The notes under the pieces were generated by a model that made no database searches, had not been told where the DNA came from, and was given only the letters and a program-made list of their open reading frames with translations. The position numbers were made by a program, and so were the translations under genes. DNA of 64,000 nucleotides, taken from positions 1 to 64,000 of the forward strand of contig DPVM01000010.1 of assembly GCA_003526845.1 (NCBI GenBank), written 5' to 3'. The DNA is from Oscillospiraceae bacterium (lineage in GTDB: Bacteria > Bacillota > Clostridia > Oscillospirales > Acutalibacteraceae). Position 1 is the stretch's first letter; the number at the start of each line of letters is the position of its first letter. Below are positions 1 through 7,352 of the stretch, piece by piece.

Positions 1-468
1 GGTATGTCAATCGGCACATCGTCGTTTGTTGTGGCTGTGGCAATGATAATTTTTGCCTTTTTCTATGACAGAAAGCAAATCAATGTCGGCACAATTCTTT
101 ACCAAATCATTTACAGTTTTTTCGTGGATGTATTCACAAAAATTCAGCATTATACAGATATTAAAGCGGTTAATTTTGTTATAATGCTGCTTGGAATTGC
201 TGTATTTTCGTTCGGAACGGGGCTTTACTCCGCCGCTGATTTCGGCAGGGGCTCATATGAAGCAGTCACATTTTCGCTTGCCGAAAAAAACGGTTGGAAA
301 ATCAAAATCGTACGAATGGTTCTTGATATTTTAATGGTAATTATCGGCGTTTTGCTCGGCGGTAAATTCGGAATTTGCACAATTGCCACCGTTTTGCTCT
401 CCGGTCCGATAATTCAGGCAACCGTAAGCACTGTTAAGAAATCAAAGATTTTTAAAAACATTTCTTAA
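1..468 (+). CDS. YczE/YitT-like integral membrane protein, 5'-truncated by window edge
   Basis: The reading frame is open from base 1, so the ATG at 4 is probably internal and the protein begins outside the window. The visible 155 residues hold about four hydrophobic segments. They include the glycine-rich pattern IGTSSF near the start and the segment GTGLYSAADFGRGSYEAVTFSLAEK, of the kind seen in YczE/YyaS-type membrane proteins (usual length about 200-220 residues). Function in this family is poorly defined. The gene ends before a strong bidirectional terminator at 554-587 and converges on the alanine racemase operon. Family placement is by eye and moderately sure. Confidence 0.6.
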   Translation, partial: GMSIGTSSFVVAVAMIIFAFFYDRKQINVGTILYQIIYSFFVDVFTKIQHYTDIKAVNFVIMLLGIAVFSFGTGLYSAADFGRGSYEAVTFSLAEKNGWKIKIVRMVLDILMVIIGVLLGGKFGICTIATVLLSGPIIQATVSTVKKSKIFKNIS

Positions 469-553
469 AATTCTCATACAAGCCTAAAAGTGATAAGACA
501 TACAAAAAGGATGGAATTCGATTTGAACAAGTCCGTAAAAAATGGACAATAGA

Positions 554-587
554 AAAAAGAGCTGAATTTTCAGCTCTTTTTTTATTT
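554..587. terminator. Bidirectional rho-independent terminator
   Basis: Arms AAAAAGAGCTGAA and TTCAGCTCTTTTT form a near-perfect hairpin with a 2-base loop and U-runs on both strands. It can end the YczE-like gene on plus and the seven-gene D-glutamate operon on minus. Confidence 0.85.
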
Positions 588-735
588 CACTATATTTTTG
601 CGTTTGTTTTTTATTAATGTTTTAAATCCAATGAAGCATTAGTTGAGCTTTTTACACTATTGTTTAATCAGAAAAAGCATTTGATATCTCAATTAAAGAC
701 TTTATCGGAAAACAAAAACATTGAGAAATTAGATT

Positions 736-1881
736 TTATGCAAGCCCTACATCCTCAACTACTTCATCATTATAAACATAAACTCTGTTAACACGAACAG
801 GTATTCTGCAAGGTAGCTCGTAGTTAAATGAGTATGCGCTGTTTGACAGTTCTTCTAAAGAAATGTGAGCATTTTTTTGTGTGCCGAATAAAACAACTTC
901 GTCATTTATATTACATTCAATATCGCTGACATCAACCATAAACTGGTCCATGCAAACTCTGCCGAGTATTTTCGCATATTTGCCGTTTATAATAACTTTG
1001 CCTTTATTGGATAAGCATCGTGGAAAGCCATCGGCATAGCCGACAGGAACAGTCGCAACTTTGGTGACTCTGTCTGTTTTGAATGTGCCGCCGTAAGAAA
1101 TCTCTCTGTTTGGCTCAAGCTCTTTAATGTGCGAAATTTTTGCGTGCCAGCTCATTATCGGTTCAAGGTCAAGTATATCTTTGTCGACTTCATCAGACGG
1201 ATAAAGACCATATGTGATAATTCCCATTCTGCACATATCAAAATACTCGTCAAAATTCATAATACCTGCACTGTTATTAAGATGCTTGATGGGAATTTCA
1301 ATTTCTCTGTCGCTTAGCATTTTGCAAAATGCTTTGTACTTATTTCTTTGCTCTACAGCCTTAGATAAATCCTTTTCGTCAGCAGTTGCAAAGTGGGAAA
1401 ACAGCCCTTCGGCAAATATATTTGGCAGTTCGGTTATGCTTTTGCAAATATCGGCACTTTCTTCGCTGACCTGAAAGCCTATTCTGCTCATTCCTGTATC
1501 AATGCAAAAATGAAACGGCATATTTTTTCCCTGCTTAACTGCTTCGTTTGAAAGAGCAACTGCGTCATCATATGAGAAAATCGGTATCCTCACATCATAT
1601 TTAACAGCAGTTTCAATATCAAACGGAAATACTCTGCCCAAAATAAGTATCGGCGTTTTAATTTCTGCTTTTTTCAGTTCAACTGCCTCTTCAATACACG
1701 CAACTCCGAAAAAGTCACACTTTCCATCAAGAAATTTGCCTATCTCAACGGCTCCGTGACCGTATGCGTTAGCTTTGATTACGCCAAGTATCTTAATATT
1801 GTTTGGCAGTTTGTTGCGAACGCAGTTAAAATTATGCTCTAACTTATTCAAATCAATTTTCAAATAAGTACGATGGTTCAT
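736..1881 (-). CDS. alr: Alanine racemase
   Basis: Cytoplasmic PLP enzyme that interconverts L- and D-alanine. The PLP lysine lies in VIKANAYGHG (K36) and the second catalytic base is the tyrosine of ISYGGTF (Y263). VGYADGFPR is also present, and the 381-residue length is normal. It is the last gene of the D-glutamate/5-oxoproline operon, and its start overlaps the pxpA stop by one base (TAATG). In this context it may supply D-Ala as amino donor for the D-amino-acid aminotransferase at the head of the operon, in addition to a peptidoglycan role; whether another alr exists elsewhere cannot be seen. The enzyme assignment is firm and the operon role is inferred. Confidence 0.93.
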   Translation of the reverse strand: MNHRTYLKIDLNKLEHNFNCVRNKLPNNIKILGVIKANAYGHGAVEIGKFLDGKCDFFGVACIEEAVELKKAEIKTPILILGRVFPFDIETAVKYDVRIPIFSYDDAVALSNEAVKQGKNMPFHFCIDTGMSRIGFQVSEESADICKSITELPNIFAEGLFSHFATADEKDLSKAVEQRNKYKAFCKMLSDREIEIPIKHLNNSAGIMNFDEYFDMCRMGIITYGLYPSDEVDKDILDLEPIMSWHAKISHIKELEPNREISYGGTFKTDRVTKVATVPVGYADGFPRCLSNKGKVIINGKYAKILGRVCMDQFMVDVSDIECNINDEVVLFGTQKNAHISLEELSNSAYSFNYELPCRIPVRVNRVYVYNDEVVEDVGLA

Positions 1882-2633
1882 TATTTTATCGCCTCGATTA
1901 AATCTACTGTTTTTATATCGTTTTTGCCGAAAGCCTCGTTTAGTTTTTGCACGAATACAAGTGCCTTTTCACTGTCTCCGTGAACACAAACCGAGTGAGC
2001 CTCAATGTCGATTTCTTCGCCCGTATAAGCTGTAACTTTCCCGGTTTGCACCATTTTGATTACTCTTTCGACAGCCAAATTCTCATCTGTTATCATTGAG
2101 TTTTCAAGCTTCCTCGCTCTCAGCGAGCCGTCAGCCTCGTATGCTCTGTCTGCAAAAACCTCGCTTGCATATTTTATGCCCTTTGCTTTTGCCGAGTCAA
2201 TCATTTGAGAGCCTGAAAGCGCCAACAAAATTAAATCTTTGTTATAATCCGCAATTGCATCTACTATCGCATCTGCAAGGCCTTTATTTTTGGCAGCTTG
2301 GTTATACATTGCACCGTGCGGTTTAATATGAATTATTTTGCCCTTACTTCCGACAATGTCGCCCAAAGCCTTTAATTGAGCTAAGGTGTAATCATAAACC
2401 TGATTAGGGGTTACATCAAGATTTGTTCTGCCGAAATTTTCCTTGTCGGGATAACCCGGATGTGCGCCTATACCGACATTGTTATCAATGCACAGTTTGA
2501 CTGTGGCTTCCATCATATCCCGATTGCCTGCGTGAAATCCGCAAGCGATATTTGCGCTGTTAATCAGCGGAATAATTTTTCCGTCAAAGGCTGCACCCTC
2601 GCCCAAATCGCAATTTAAGTTGATTTTATACAT
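1881..2633 (-). CDS. pxpA: 5-oxoprolinase subunit PxpA (LamB/YcsF family)
   Basis: PxpA works with PxpB and PxpC in ATP-dependent hydrolysis of 5-oxoproline to glutamate. Family signatures are visible in order: NLNCDLGEG at the N-terminus, NIACGFHAGN, GAHPGYPD and KPHGAMYN. I chose the ATG at 2633, which gives 250 residues, the normal family length. The longer frame to 2762 would overlap the upstream DUF1445 gene by 121 bases and adds a non-family N-terminus. The gap to the upstream gene is 8 bases, and the stop overlaps the alr start by one base. The gene order resembles the Bacillus ycsF-ycsI-kipI-kipA cluster. Confidence 0.93.
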   Translation of the reverse strand: MYKINLNCDLGEGAAFDGKIIPLINSANIACGFHAGNRDMMEATVKLCIDNNVGIGAHPGYPDKENFGRTNLDVTPNQVYDYTLAQLKALGDIVGSKGKIIHIKPHGAMYNQAAKNKGLADAIVDAIADYNKDLILLALSGSQMIDSAKAKGIKYASEVFADRAYEADGSLRARKLENSMITDENLAVERVIKMVQTGKVTAYTGEEIDIEAHSVCVHGDSEKALVFVQKLNEAFGKNDIKTVDLIEAIK

Positions 2634-2641
2634 ATAATCAC

Positions 2642-3427
2642 CTAATATTTTAAGTCGGTATTTTTTACATCGGTTATAAACATATGCCCGGGCGAATGTG
2701 TTATGGCAATTTCCGGCTTTGTCTGCATTACTGCATTTTGCGGAGTAACGCCGCAAGCCCAAAACACCGGCACTTCTCCTTCTTTAATTGTCACGCTGTC
2801 ACCGTAGTCGGGTTTTGTAATATCCTTTATTCCTATCGCTTCGGGATTTCCTATTTGTATCGGTGCTCCGTGAACTCTCGGCATAGCGGCGGTAACATTG
2901 ACCGCTTTAACAACCAAATCATTTGGAATAGGTCGCATTGATACGACCATATTGCCGTGAAATTTACCTGACGGCTGAAGTTTGATATTAGTATTAAACA
3001 TAGGCACATTTTTGTTTTCCTCAATATGCCTTACGGGAATATCAGCCTCTAAAAGCTCGCTTTCAAAGCTAAACGAACAACCAATGAGAAAATATACGAA
3101 ATCATCCTGCCAATAATCGGTTATATCCGTAACCTCTTTTTCAAGCACACCATTTCTCCAAATTCTGTATTTTGGAAAATCCTTACAAACATCGCCCTCA
3201 CTCGCCATTGTTTTGAACTGCTTTGAGCCGACATCGCCAACCTCCAAAATCGGACACGGCTTTGGATTTCTGGTACAAAACAGTAAAAAGTCAAACGCAT
3301 AATCTTTTGGCAAAATGCAGAGATTAGCCTGTGCGTAGCCATTGCACATACCTGATGTCTGATAATCTATTTCGCCTGTTCTGATGAGCTTTTTAACCTC
3401 TTGAGGCGACATATTTGAATAGTCCAT
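2642..3427 (-). CDS. DUF1445 family protein (YcsI-like; D-glutamate cyclase N-terminal-domain type)
   Basis: A 261-residue soluble protein of the DUF1445/UPF0317 family, often labelled putative hydro-lyase (Bacillus YcsI). Recognisable blocks are the N-terminal GMCNGYAQANL, the central GCSFSFE, and the C-terminal FWACGVTPQNA followed by ITHSPGHMFITD. In animals this domain is fused to a DUF4392-type domain in D-glutamate cyclase (DGLUCY); both halves are in this operon as separate genes. The start is the ATG at 3427, with AGGAG 5 bases upstream; a GTG at 3433 overlaps that ribosome site. Whether this half has its own activity or helps the cyclase half is unknown. Confidence 0.82.
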   Translation of the reverse strand: MDYSNMSPQEVKKLIRTGEIDYQTSGMCNGYAQANLCILPKDYAFDFLLFCTRNPKPCPILEVGDVGSKQFKTMASEGDVCKDFPKYRIWRNGVLEKEVTDITDYWQDDFVYFLIGCSFSFESELLEADIPVRHIEENKNVPMFNTNIKLQPSGKFHGNMVVSMRPIPNDLVVKAVNVTAAMPRVHGAPIQIGNPEAIGIKDITKPDYGDSVTIKEGEVPVFWACGVTPQNAVMQTKPEIAITHSPGHMFITDVKNTDLKY

Positions 3428-3435
3428 AGCCACTC

Positions 3436-4356
3436 CTAAAATAATTTATCTATGTGTTTTTTCTGCTTAATCGCTATTTTTTCGGCAGTATCAATGTCGA
3501 TAATTTCAAAGCTGATTTTATCTTTTGGCTTAACTTGCGCAAGTTTTGGCAAATCTGCGCTTATTACTGTTGCTATTTTTGCATAGCCGCCTGTTGTTTG
3601 ATGGTCAGCCATAAGTATAATTGGCATTCCCGAATTTGTAATTTGTATCGAGCCAAAGGTAATTGCGTCGGAAATGATTTCTAATTTTTCCTTGCCGCGT
3701 AAAGCAATACCCCAAAGCCGAATTCCCATTCTGTCAAGGTCGGAGGTGACGGTGTATTGTTGCTTTGAAAACAATAACAAATCGTTTTCGGAAAACATAT
3801 CGTCCTGCGGACCCAACACTACTCTTACTTTTACGGTGTTATTATAGATGTTTTCGGGTAGCTCTCGTTTTTCGATATTTTTAATCTTATCAGCCTTGCC
3901 GATTTTAAGAATATCACCCGCTTTAAGTTTTCTTCCGTTAAAACCGCCGACTTTTATTTTGAGATTTGTTGCGGCACTGCCCATAAATAAAGGAACATCA
4001 AAACCGCCCGCAACCGCAAGATAACATCTTAATCCTTGCTTGGCGCTCTTAATGCTTAAAATATCACCGTCTTTTGCAATGTAAGCTTTATTTGTTCTGA
4101 TAGGCTCGTTGTTCAGTGAAATATCAAAAATTCCGCCTGAAATCGCAAAAACATGCTCGCCAATAAATTTGGCTGTTATTCCGAACATCGTCATTTCAAT
4201 AACGGGTGCGTTAATATCGTTTTTGCAAAGTTTGTTTGCAATTTTTGTTGAATAGGTGTCCATCACACCGCTTTGAGTAAAGCCGTTTTTCATTACTCCG
4301 AATCTGCCTAAATCTTGGACGGTTGAGAGTATACCTGCCGATATAATTGCTATCAT
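3436..4356 (-). CDS. pxpC: 5-oxoprolinase subunit PxpC (KipA, biotin-dependent carboxyltransferase fold)
   Basis: A 306-residue PxpC/KipA homologue. Family blocks are VQDLGRFG close to the N-terminus with SGVMDTYS after it, SDLDRMGIRL in the middle, and the C-terminal stretch MADHQTTGGYAKIATVIS. With PxpB it forms the kinase/hydrolase part of the 5-oxoprolinase complex that acts on the substrate bound by PxpA. Bacillus KipA is also known as a KipI antagonist in sporulation control, but the neighbours here favour the metabolic role. The start overlaps the pxpB stop by 4 bases (ATGA), which suggests translational coupling and a fixed stoichiometry. Confidence 0.92.
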   Translation of the reverse strand: MIAIISAGILSTVQDLGRFGVMKNGFTQSGVMDTYSTKIANKLCKNDINAPVIEMTMFGITAKFIGEHVFAISGGIFDISLNNEPIRTNKAYIAKDGDILSIKSAKQGLRCYLAVAGGFDVPLFMGSAATNLKIKVGGFNGRKLKAGDILKIGKADKIKNIEKRELPENIYNNTVKVRVVLGPQDDMFSENDLLLFSKQQYTVTSDLDRMGIRLWGIALRGKEKLEIISDAITFGSIQITNSGMPIILMADHQTTGGYAKIATVISADLPKLAQVKPKDKISFEIIDIDTAEKIAIKQKKHIDKLF

Positions 4357-5078
4357 AATTTAATCTCGCTTACCGCAGGAGTGTAAACGCCGCTTGCAAC
4401 CTGCTTTTCTATTTCGAAATACTCTGCCTTGTCTATGCTGAAAAATTTTATATAATCGCCGGCTTTATACAATATAGGTGACTCTTTTGACTTGTCAAAC
4501 ACTTTTACGGGTGTTTTTCCAATCAACTGCCAACCTCCCGGTGACGCAATAGGATAAATTCCTGTTTGCTCTGAGCCGATACCGACAGCCCCTTCAAATA
4601 TTTCCAGCCGCGGTGTTTTTAATCTCGGAGTAAAGAGCCTTTTGTCCATACCGCCGAGATAAGCAAAACCGGGCAAAAAGCCCAACATATAAATCAGGTA
4701 GGGCTTTGATGTGTGAAGTCGAATAACCTCCTCTTTTTCAAGAGATGTATGCTTGCACACATTTTTCATATCCAATGCAAACTCGTCATCGTAACACACG
4801 GGTATGTTCCAAACCGTAGCCGTGCTTTTAACGCTGTGCCCTCCGTCATTTATAAGGGCTTTGATTTTCTTTTTCAGTTTTTTTGAAGTGATTATTGTGC
4901 AGTCGTAAAAAACTGTTAACGAAGCAAATGTCGGCACAAGCTCGATAACACCGTTGATGCCTTTTGCCTCTATTGCGGTGCAAAGGTCTGTAACGCGACG
5001 GTTGACTTCTTCGCTTATTTCATTTTCAAACTGTATAGTAATTGCACCGTCGCCGTTTTGTAAAAATGAATATATCAT
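4353..5078 (-). CDS. pxpB: 5-oxoprolinase subunit PxpB (KipI family)
   Basis: A 241-residue PxpB/KipI family protein. Diagnostic blocks are YMLGFLPGFAYLGGMD with a following PR motif, GAVGIGSEQTGIYP, and SPGGWQLIGKTP. The family splits into the PxpB metabolic subunit and the KipI inhibitor of sporulation kinase KinA. Adjacency to pxpC, pxpA and cyclase-type genes supports the 5-oxoprolinase subunit. It overlaps both neighbours by 4 bases, so it sits in the middle of a tightly packed operon. Confidence 0.92.
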   Translation of the reverse strand: MIYSFLQNGDGAITIQFENEISEEVNRRVTDLCTAIEAKGINGVIELVPTFASLTVFYDCTIITSKKLKKKIKALINDGGHSVKSTATVWNIPVCYDDEFALDMKNVCKHTSLEKEEVIRLHTSKPYLIYMLGFLPGFAYLGGMDKRLFTPRLKTPRLEIFEGAVGIGSEQTGIYPIASPGGWQLIGKTPVKVFDKSKESPILYKAGDYIKFFSIDKAEYFEIEKQVASGVYTPAVSEIKL

Positions 5079-6133
5079 TTGAAATAGCCTTTTTTTATTG
5101 TTGTTTCAAACCATTTGTCGGCTTTATCTTCAACTGTATGAGGATATTCAATCAATCCACGCATAAGTGAAATAATCGGCAAAACAATGTTTTTACCGAT
5201 GCCGTCAATGTAAGGCCTTGCTTCTCCGTACATATCAAGCATACCGGCTTTTGCCGCAGCGTCCATAACTGCCGATTCTTCTTTTTCTGTATGAAAAAGG
5301 TCTACATCATCTAAAAGGAAAGCCGTGCAAGCCATAAGCGCATTCATACCCCAGTCACTTACGGTTGCAGTGATAATATTGTCGGCAGCAGTGTCTGCCA
5401 AAATGCCGAAGCCTGTTCCTGCCTTGCAACCGCCTTTTTCGGCATAAGGTATATACTTTCTTATATGCTCCTCAATAGTGCCCATGCCAAGCTCGTTGCC
5501 GAGGTCACCGATAGAAAGATTATAAACTCCTCTGTTTTGACATTCTTCGAAAAGAACATCATATTTTGCTTCAACATCGGTTGTGTTTACACCAACGGCA
5601 TTGTGGTAATAACCGTTTTTGTTTCTGCCCGGAGCTTCGTTTGAAATAACAGCGCAAGGCAAACCATGAGAAAGCAACTCTGCCGTTTCCTCATTTTCTT
5701 TGTTTTTATCTTTTGTAAAAGAAATAACACAAATTGTGTTGTCGGGTATGTTGTCAATATCATAAGTAATATTAACGCCTAAAACCTCGCTCATAGCCTT
5801 GATGGCTTTTTCGCATTGCTCAGGCACTATCATAACCGGTTTTGCGCCAAAGGCTCTGATGATAAAGCGAGCAAAAACAGTTGACGAAATAATTCCGTCG
5901 GTTTCAGCCTCGTTCCAAGGGAGAAGAATAAATCCTGTTAAAATAAAGACTTTTTCACCCTTTTTGATATTTTTCACAAGTCCCTCCGCACCGTTAAGCG
6001 ATAAGGGCTTGCCTGTATATTTGCTTGCTCCGTCGTAAAGAATTCTGCAAACGCCGTAACCTCTCGGATCAAGATTCATAAGCCAATCGAGATTGTATCC
6101 GACATTAAGTTTGGTAAGCTCTGTTTTGTTCAT
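5075..6133 (-). CDS. DUF4392 protein, putative D-glutamate cyclase (catalytic-half type)
   Basis: A 352-residue cytoplasmic protein resembling the DUF4392/GLUCM C-terminal domain of animal D-glutamate cyclase, which turns D-glutamate into 5-oxo-D-proline. Visible features are an N-terminal segment with DPRGYGV, the block KVFILTGF, and a conserved C-terminal half with LGNELGMGTIEEHI, GGCKAGTGFGILADTAADNIITATVSDWG and DMYGEARPYIDGI. The ATG at 6133 overlaps the upstream stop as ATGA; a GTG at 6145 would extend into that gene. With 5-oxoprolinase genes downstream, the inferred job is to generate 5-oxoproline for PxpABC. Family membership is moderately sure and activity is inferred. Confidence 0.78.
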   Translation of the reverse strand: MNKTELTKLNVGYNLDWLMNLDPRGYGVCRILYDGASKYTGKPLSLNGAEGLVKNIKKGEKVFILTGFILLPWNEAETDGIISSTVFARFIIRAFGAKPVMIVPEQCEKAIKAMSEVLGVNITYDIDNIPDNTICVISFTKDKNKENEETAELLSHGLPCAVISNEAPGRNKNGYYHNAVGVNTTDVEAKYDVLFEECQNRGVYNLSIGDLGNELGMGTIEEHIRKYIPYAEKGGCKAGTGFGILADTAADNIITATVSDWGMNALMACTAFLLDDVDLFHTEKEESAVMDAAAKAGMLDMYGEARPYIDGIGKNIVLPIISLMRGLIEYPHTVEDKADKWFETTIKKGYFK

Positions 6134-6975
6134 TGTACCTTGCACTGCTCCTCAAAATCGTTCACTAATGCATCTTGGATTGCTTTCAACATTTCGGGTG
6201 CTTTTCCGCCTACGCTCTTACCGTCGACTGTTTTTACCGGAATGCAGAAAGAGCCCGTTGAATGAACAACGATTTCGTCTGCGGACATCAGCTCGTCGAG
6301 AGTGTAATTTCTTTCTTCAACTTCGTATCCAAGTTTCTTTGCAAAGGCAAGAAGTCTTATTCTTGCCGTTCCGGGAAGTACCATATCGTCAAGCTGATGA
6401 GTGATAACCTTGCCGTCCTTAAAGATGGAAATATTGGAGTGTGCGCACTCGGTAACAATATCGCCTCTGTGGAAAATCGCTTCCTGACAGCCTGCTCTGT
6501 CGGCTGCGGTTGCCGCAAGACAGGACGGAATAAGATTGAGCGTTTTGCAATTGCAATAATAAAATCTCTTGTCCTCGTATGTGATAACATCAATCGGTTT
6601 GTATGTATCAGCGACAGGACAAGGTGTAAGTGTAATCCACAAATTGCCCTGCATATTTTCAGGGTAAATATGTCCGCGAAGTCCGTTTCCGCGAGTGACC
6701 TGCATATAGACAAATTGGTCGCCGTCATCAACCTTTTTAACCAGTTCTCTGAGCAATTTGTCAAGCTCATCACGCTCTATCGGAATATTCATGCCGAGAA
6801 GCTTTGCCGAATTATAAAATCTTGTAAGGTGTGCGTCCATATCAAAAACGATATGATTATGCGCATAAGTAGCATCATAAACGCCGTCACCAAACCAGCA
6901 AACTCTGTCAAGCATCGGGATTTGCATATTCTCGATTTCGTCATATTTACCGTTATAATATCCTAAGTTTTTCAT
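6130..6975 (-). CDS. dat: D-amino-acid aminotransferase (class IV PLP)
   Basis: A 281-residue class IV aminotransferase closest in pattern to Bacillus D-alanine aminotransferase rather than branched-chain aminotransferase. FGDGVYD is followed by QVTRGNGLRGH, which keeps the Arg and His (R100, H102) that bind the substrate carboxylate in D-specific enzymes. The PLP lysine is K144 in CKTLNL, followed by GCQEAIFHRGDIVTECAHSN. Likely reaction: D-Ala plus 2-oxoglutarate giving pyruvate plus D-Glu. The ATG at 6975 has a GGGGG ribosome site about 9 bases upstream; the longer frame to 6990 starts within that region. It is the first gene of the operon. Confidence 0.87.
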   Translation of the reverse strand: MKNLGYYNGKYDEIENMQIPMLDRVCWFGDGVYDATYAHNHIVFDMDAHLTRFYNSAKLLGMNIPIERDELDKLLRELVKKVDDGDQFVYMQVTRGNGLRGHIYPENMQGNLWITLTPCPVADTYKPIDVITYEDKRFYYCNCKTLNLIPSCLAATAADRAGCQEAIFHRGDIVTECAHSNISIFKDGKVITHQLDDMVLPGTARIRLLAFAKKLGYEVEERNYTLDELMSADEIVVHSTGSFCIPVKTVDGKSVGGKAPEMLKAIQDALVNDFEEQCKVQ

Positions 6976-6997
6976 TATGATTACCCCCATAAAGCAA

Positions 6998-7024
6998 ATT
7001 AGGGGCCTGCCTTGCAGACCCCTT
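6998..7024 (-). promoter_or_regulatory. Leader hairpin of the dat-pxp-alr operon
   Basis: GGGGTCTGC and GCAGGCCCC (minus strand) pair around a 3-base loop with one G-U pair. It begins about 4 bases after the predicted transcription start and ends about 10 bases before the ribosome site. No good U-run follows on minus, so a stability or translation role is likelier than termination. Confidence 0.5.
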
Positions 7025-7034
7025 TGTCTTTATT

Positions 7035-7063
7035 AGAGTAACACATTTGTATTAATATGTCAA
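7035..7063 (-). promoter_or_regulatory. Promoter of the dat-pxp-alr operon
   Basis: On the minus strand TTGACA is followed after 17 bases by TACTCT, placing the start near 7028. The -35 is perfect and the -10 is weak. Confidence 0.55.
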
Positions 7064-7146
7064 TAAAAACATTTGCTGTGCTTTGCTTTTTCTGCCAAAC
7101 TGCACGCTTTTTGATTTTGCGTTCTGTTCACGCTATAAACCAAAGT

Positions 7147-7174
7147 TTGACATTCTTTTTTTACATATTATATT
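7147..7174 (+). promoter_or_regulatory. Candidate promoter of mglBAC
   Basis: TTGACA, 16-base spacer, TATATT. Predicted start near 7181, inside or next to the hairpin at 7178-7199. The 6976-7352 stretch between the divergent operons otherwise holds only AT-rich sequence, with a second TATAAT at 7282-7287 that lacks a clear -35. Confidence 0.5.
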
Positions 7175-7177
7175 AAT

Positions 7178-7206
7178 GCGATGAGCCAGGGCTCGTCGCG
7201 TTTTTA
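7178..7206 (+). terminator. Hairpin plus U-run in the mgl leader (attenuator-like)
   Basis: GCGATGAGC and GCTCGTCGC pair around a CAGG-containing loop (one G-U pair) and are followed by GTTTTTATTT. No plus-strand gene precedes it. It lies directly after the candidate mgl promoter and 150 bases before mglB, so it may be an attenuator or a 5'-end hairpin. Confidence 0.45.
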
Positions 7207-7352
7207 TTTGTAAATGCCGATTAAAACAAAAAATTTGATAATTTGAATAAATGTTGCATTATATCTAAAAATATTGCCGATTATAATAAAGGTCGCAATA
7301 AATGCGCAAAATAAAAGCGCAAGGCGGTTTTTAAATGTTTTGGAGGTATTTT

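Noticed and set aside
606..790. Plus-strand frame with protein-like content (SNEALVELFTLLFNQ...) between the first terminator and the alr 3' end
   Set aside because: It follows a stop directly, lacks a start and ribosome site, and its end is antisense to alr. It may be a remnant but cannot be supported as a gene.
2634..2762. Longer N-terminus for PxpA
   Set aside because: The added 43 residues overlap the DUF1445 coding sequence and do not fit the family, whose proteins start at NLNCDLGEG.
6357..6773. Overlapping frames opposite or in other phases of the aminotransferase gene
   Set aside because: They have no ribosome site and are fully explained as shadows of the D-amino-acid aminotransferase.
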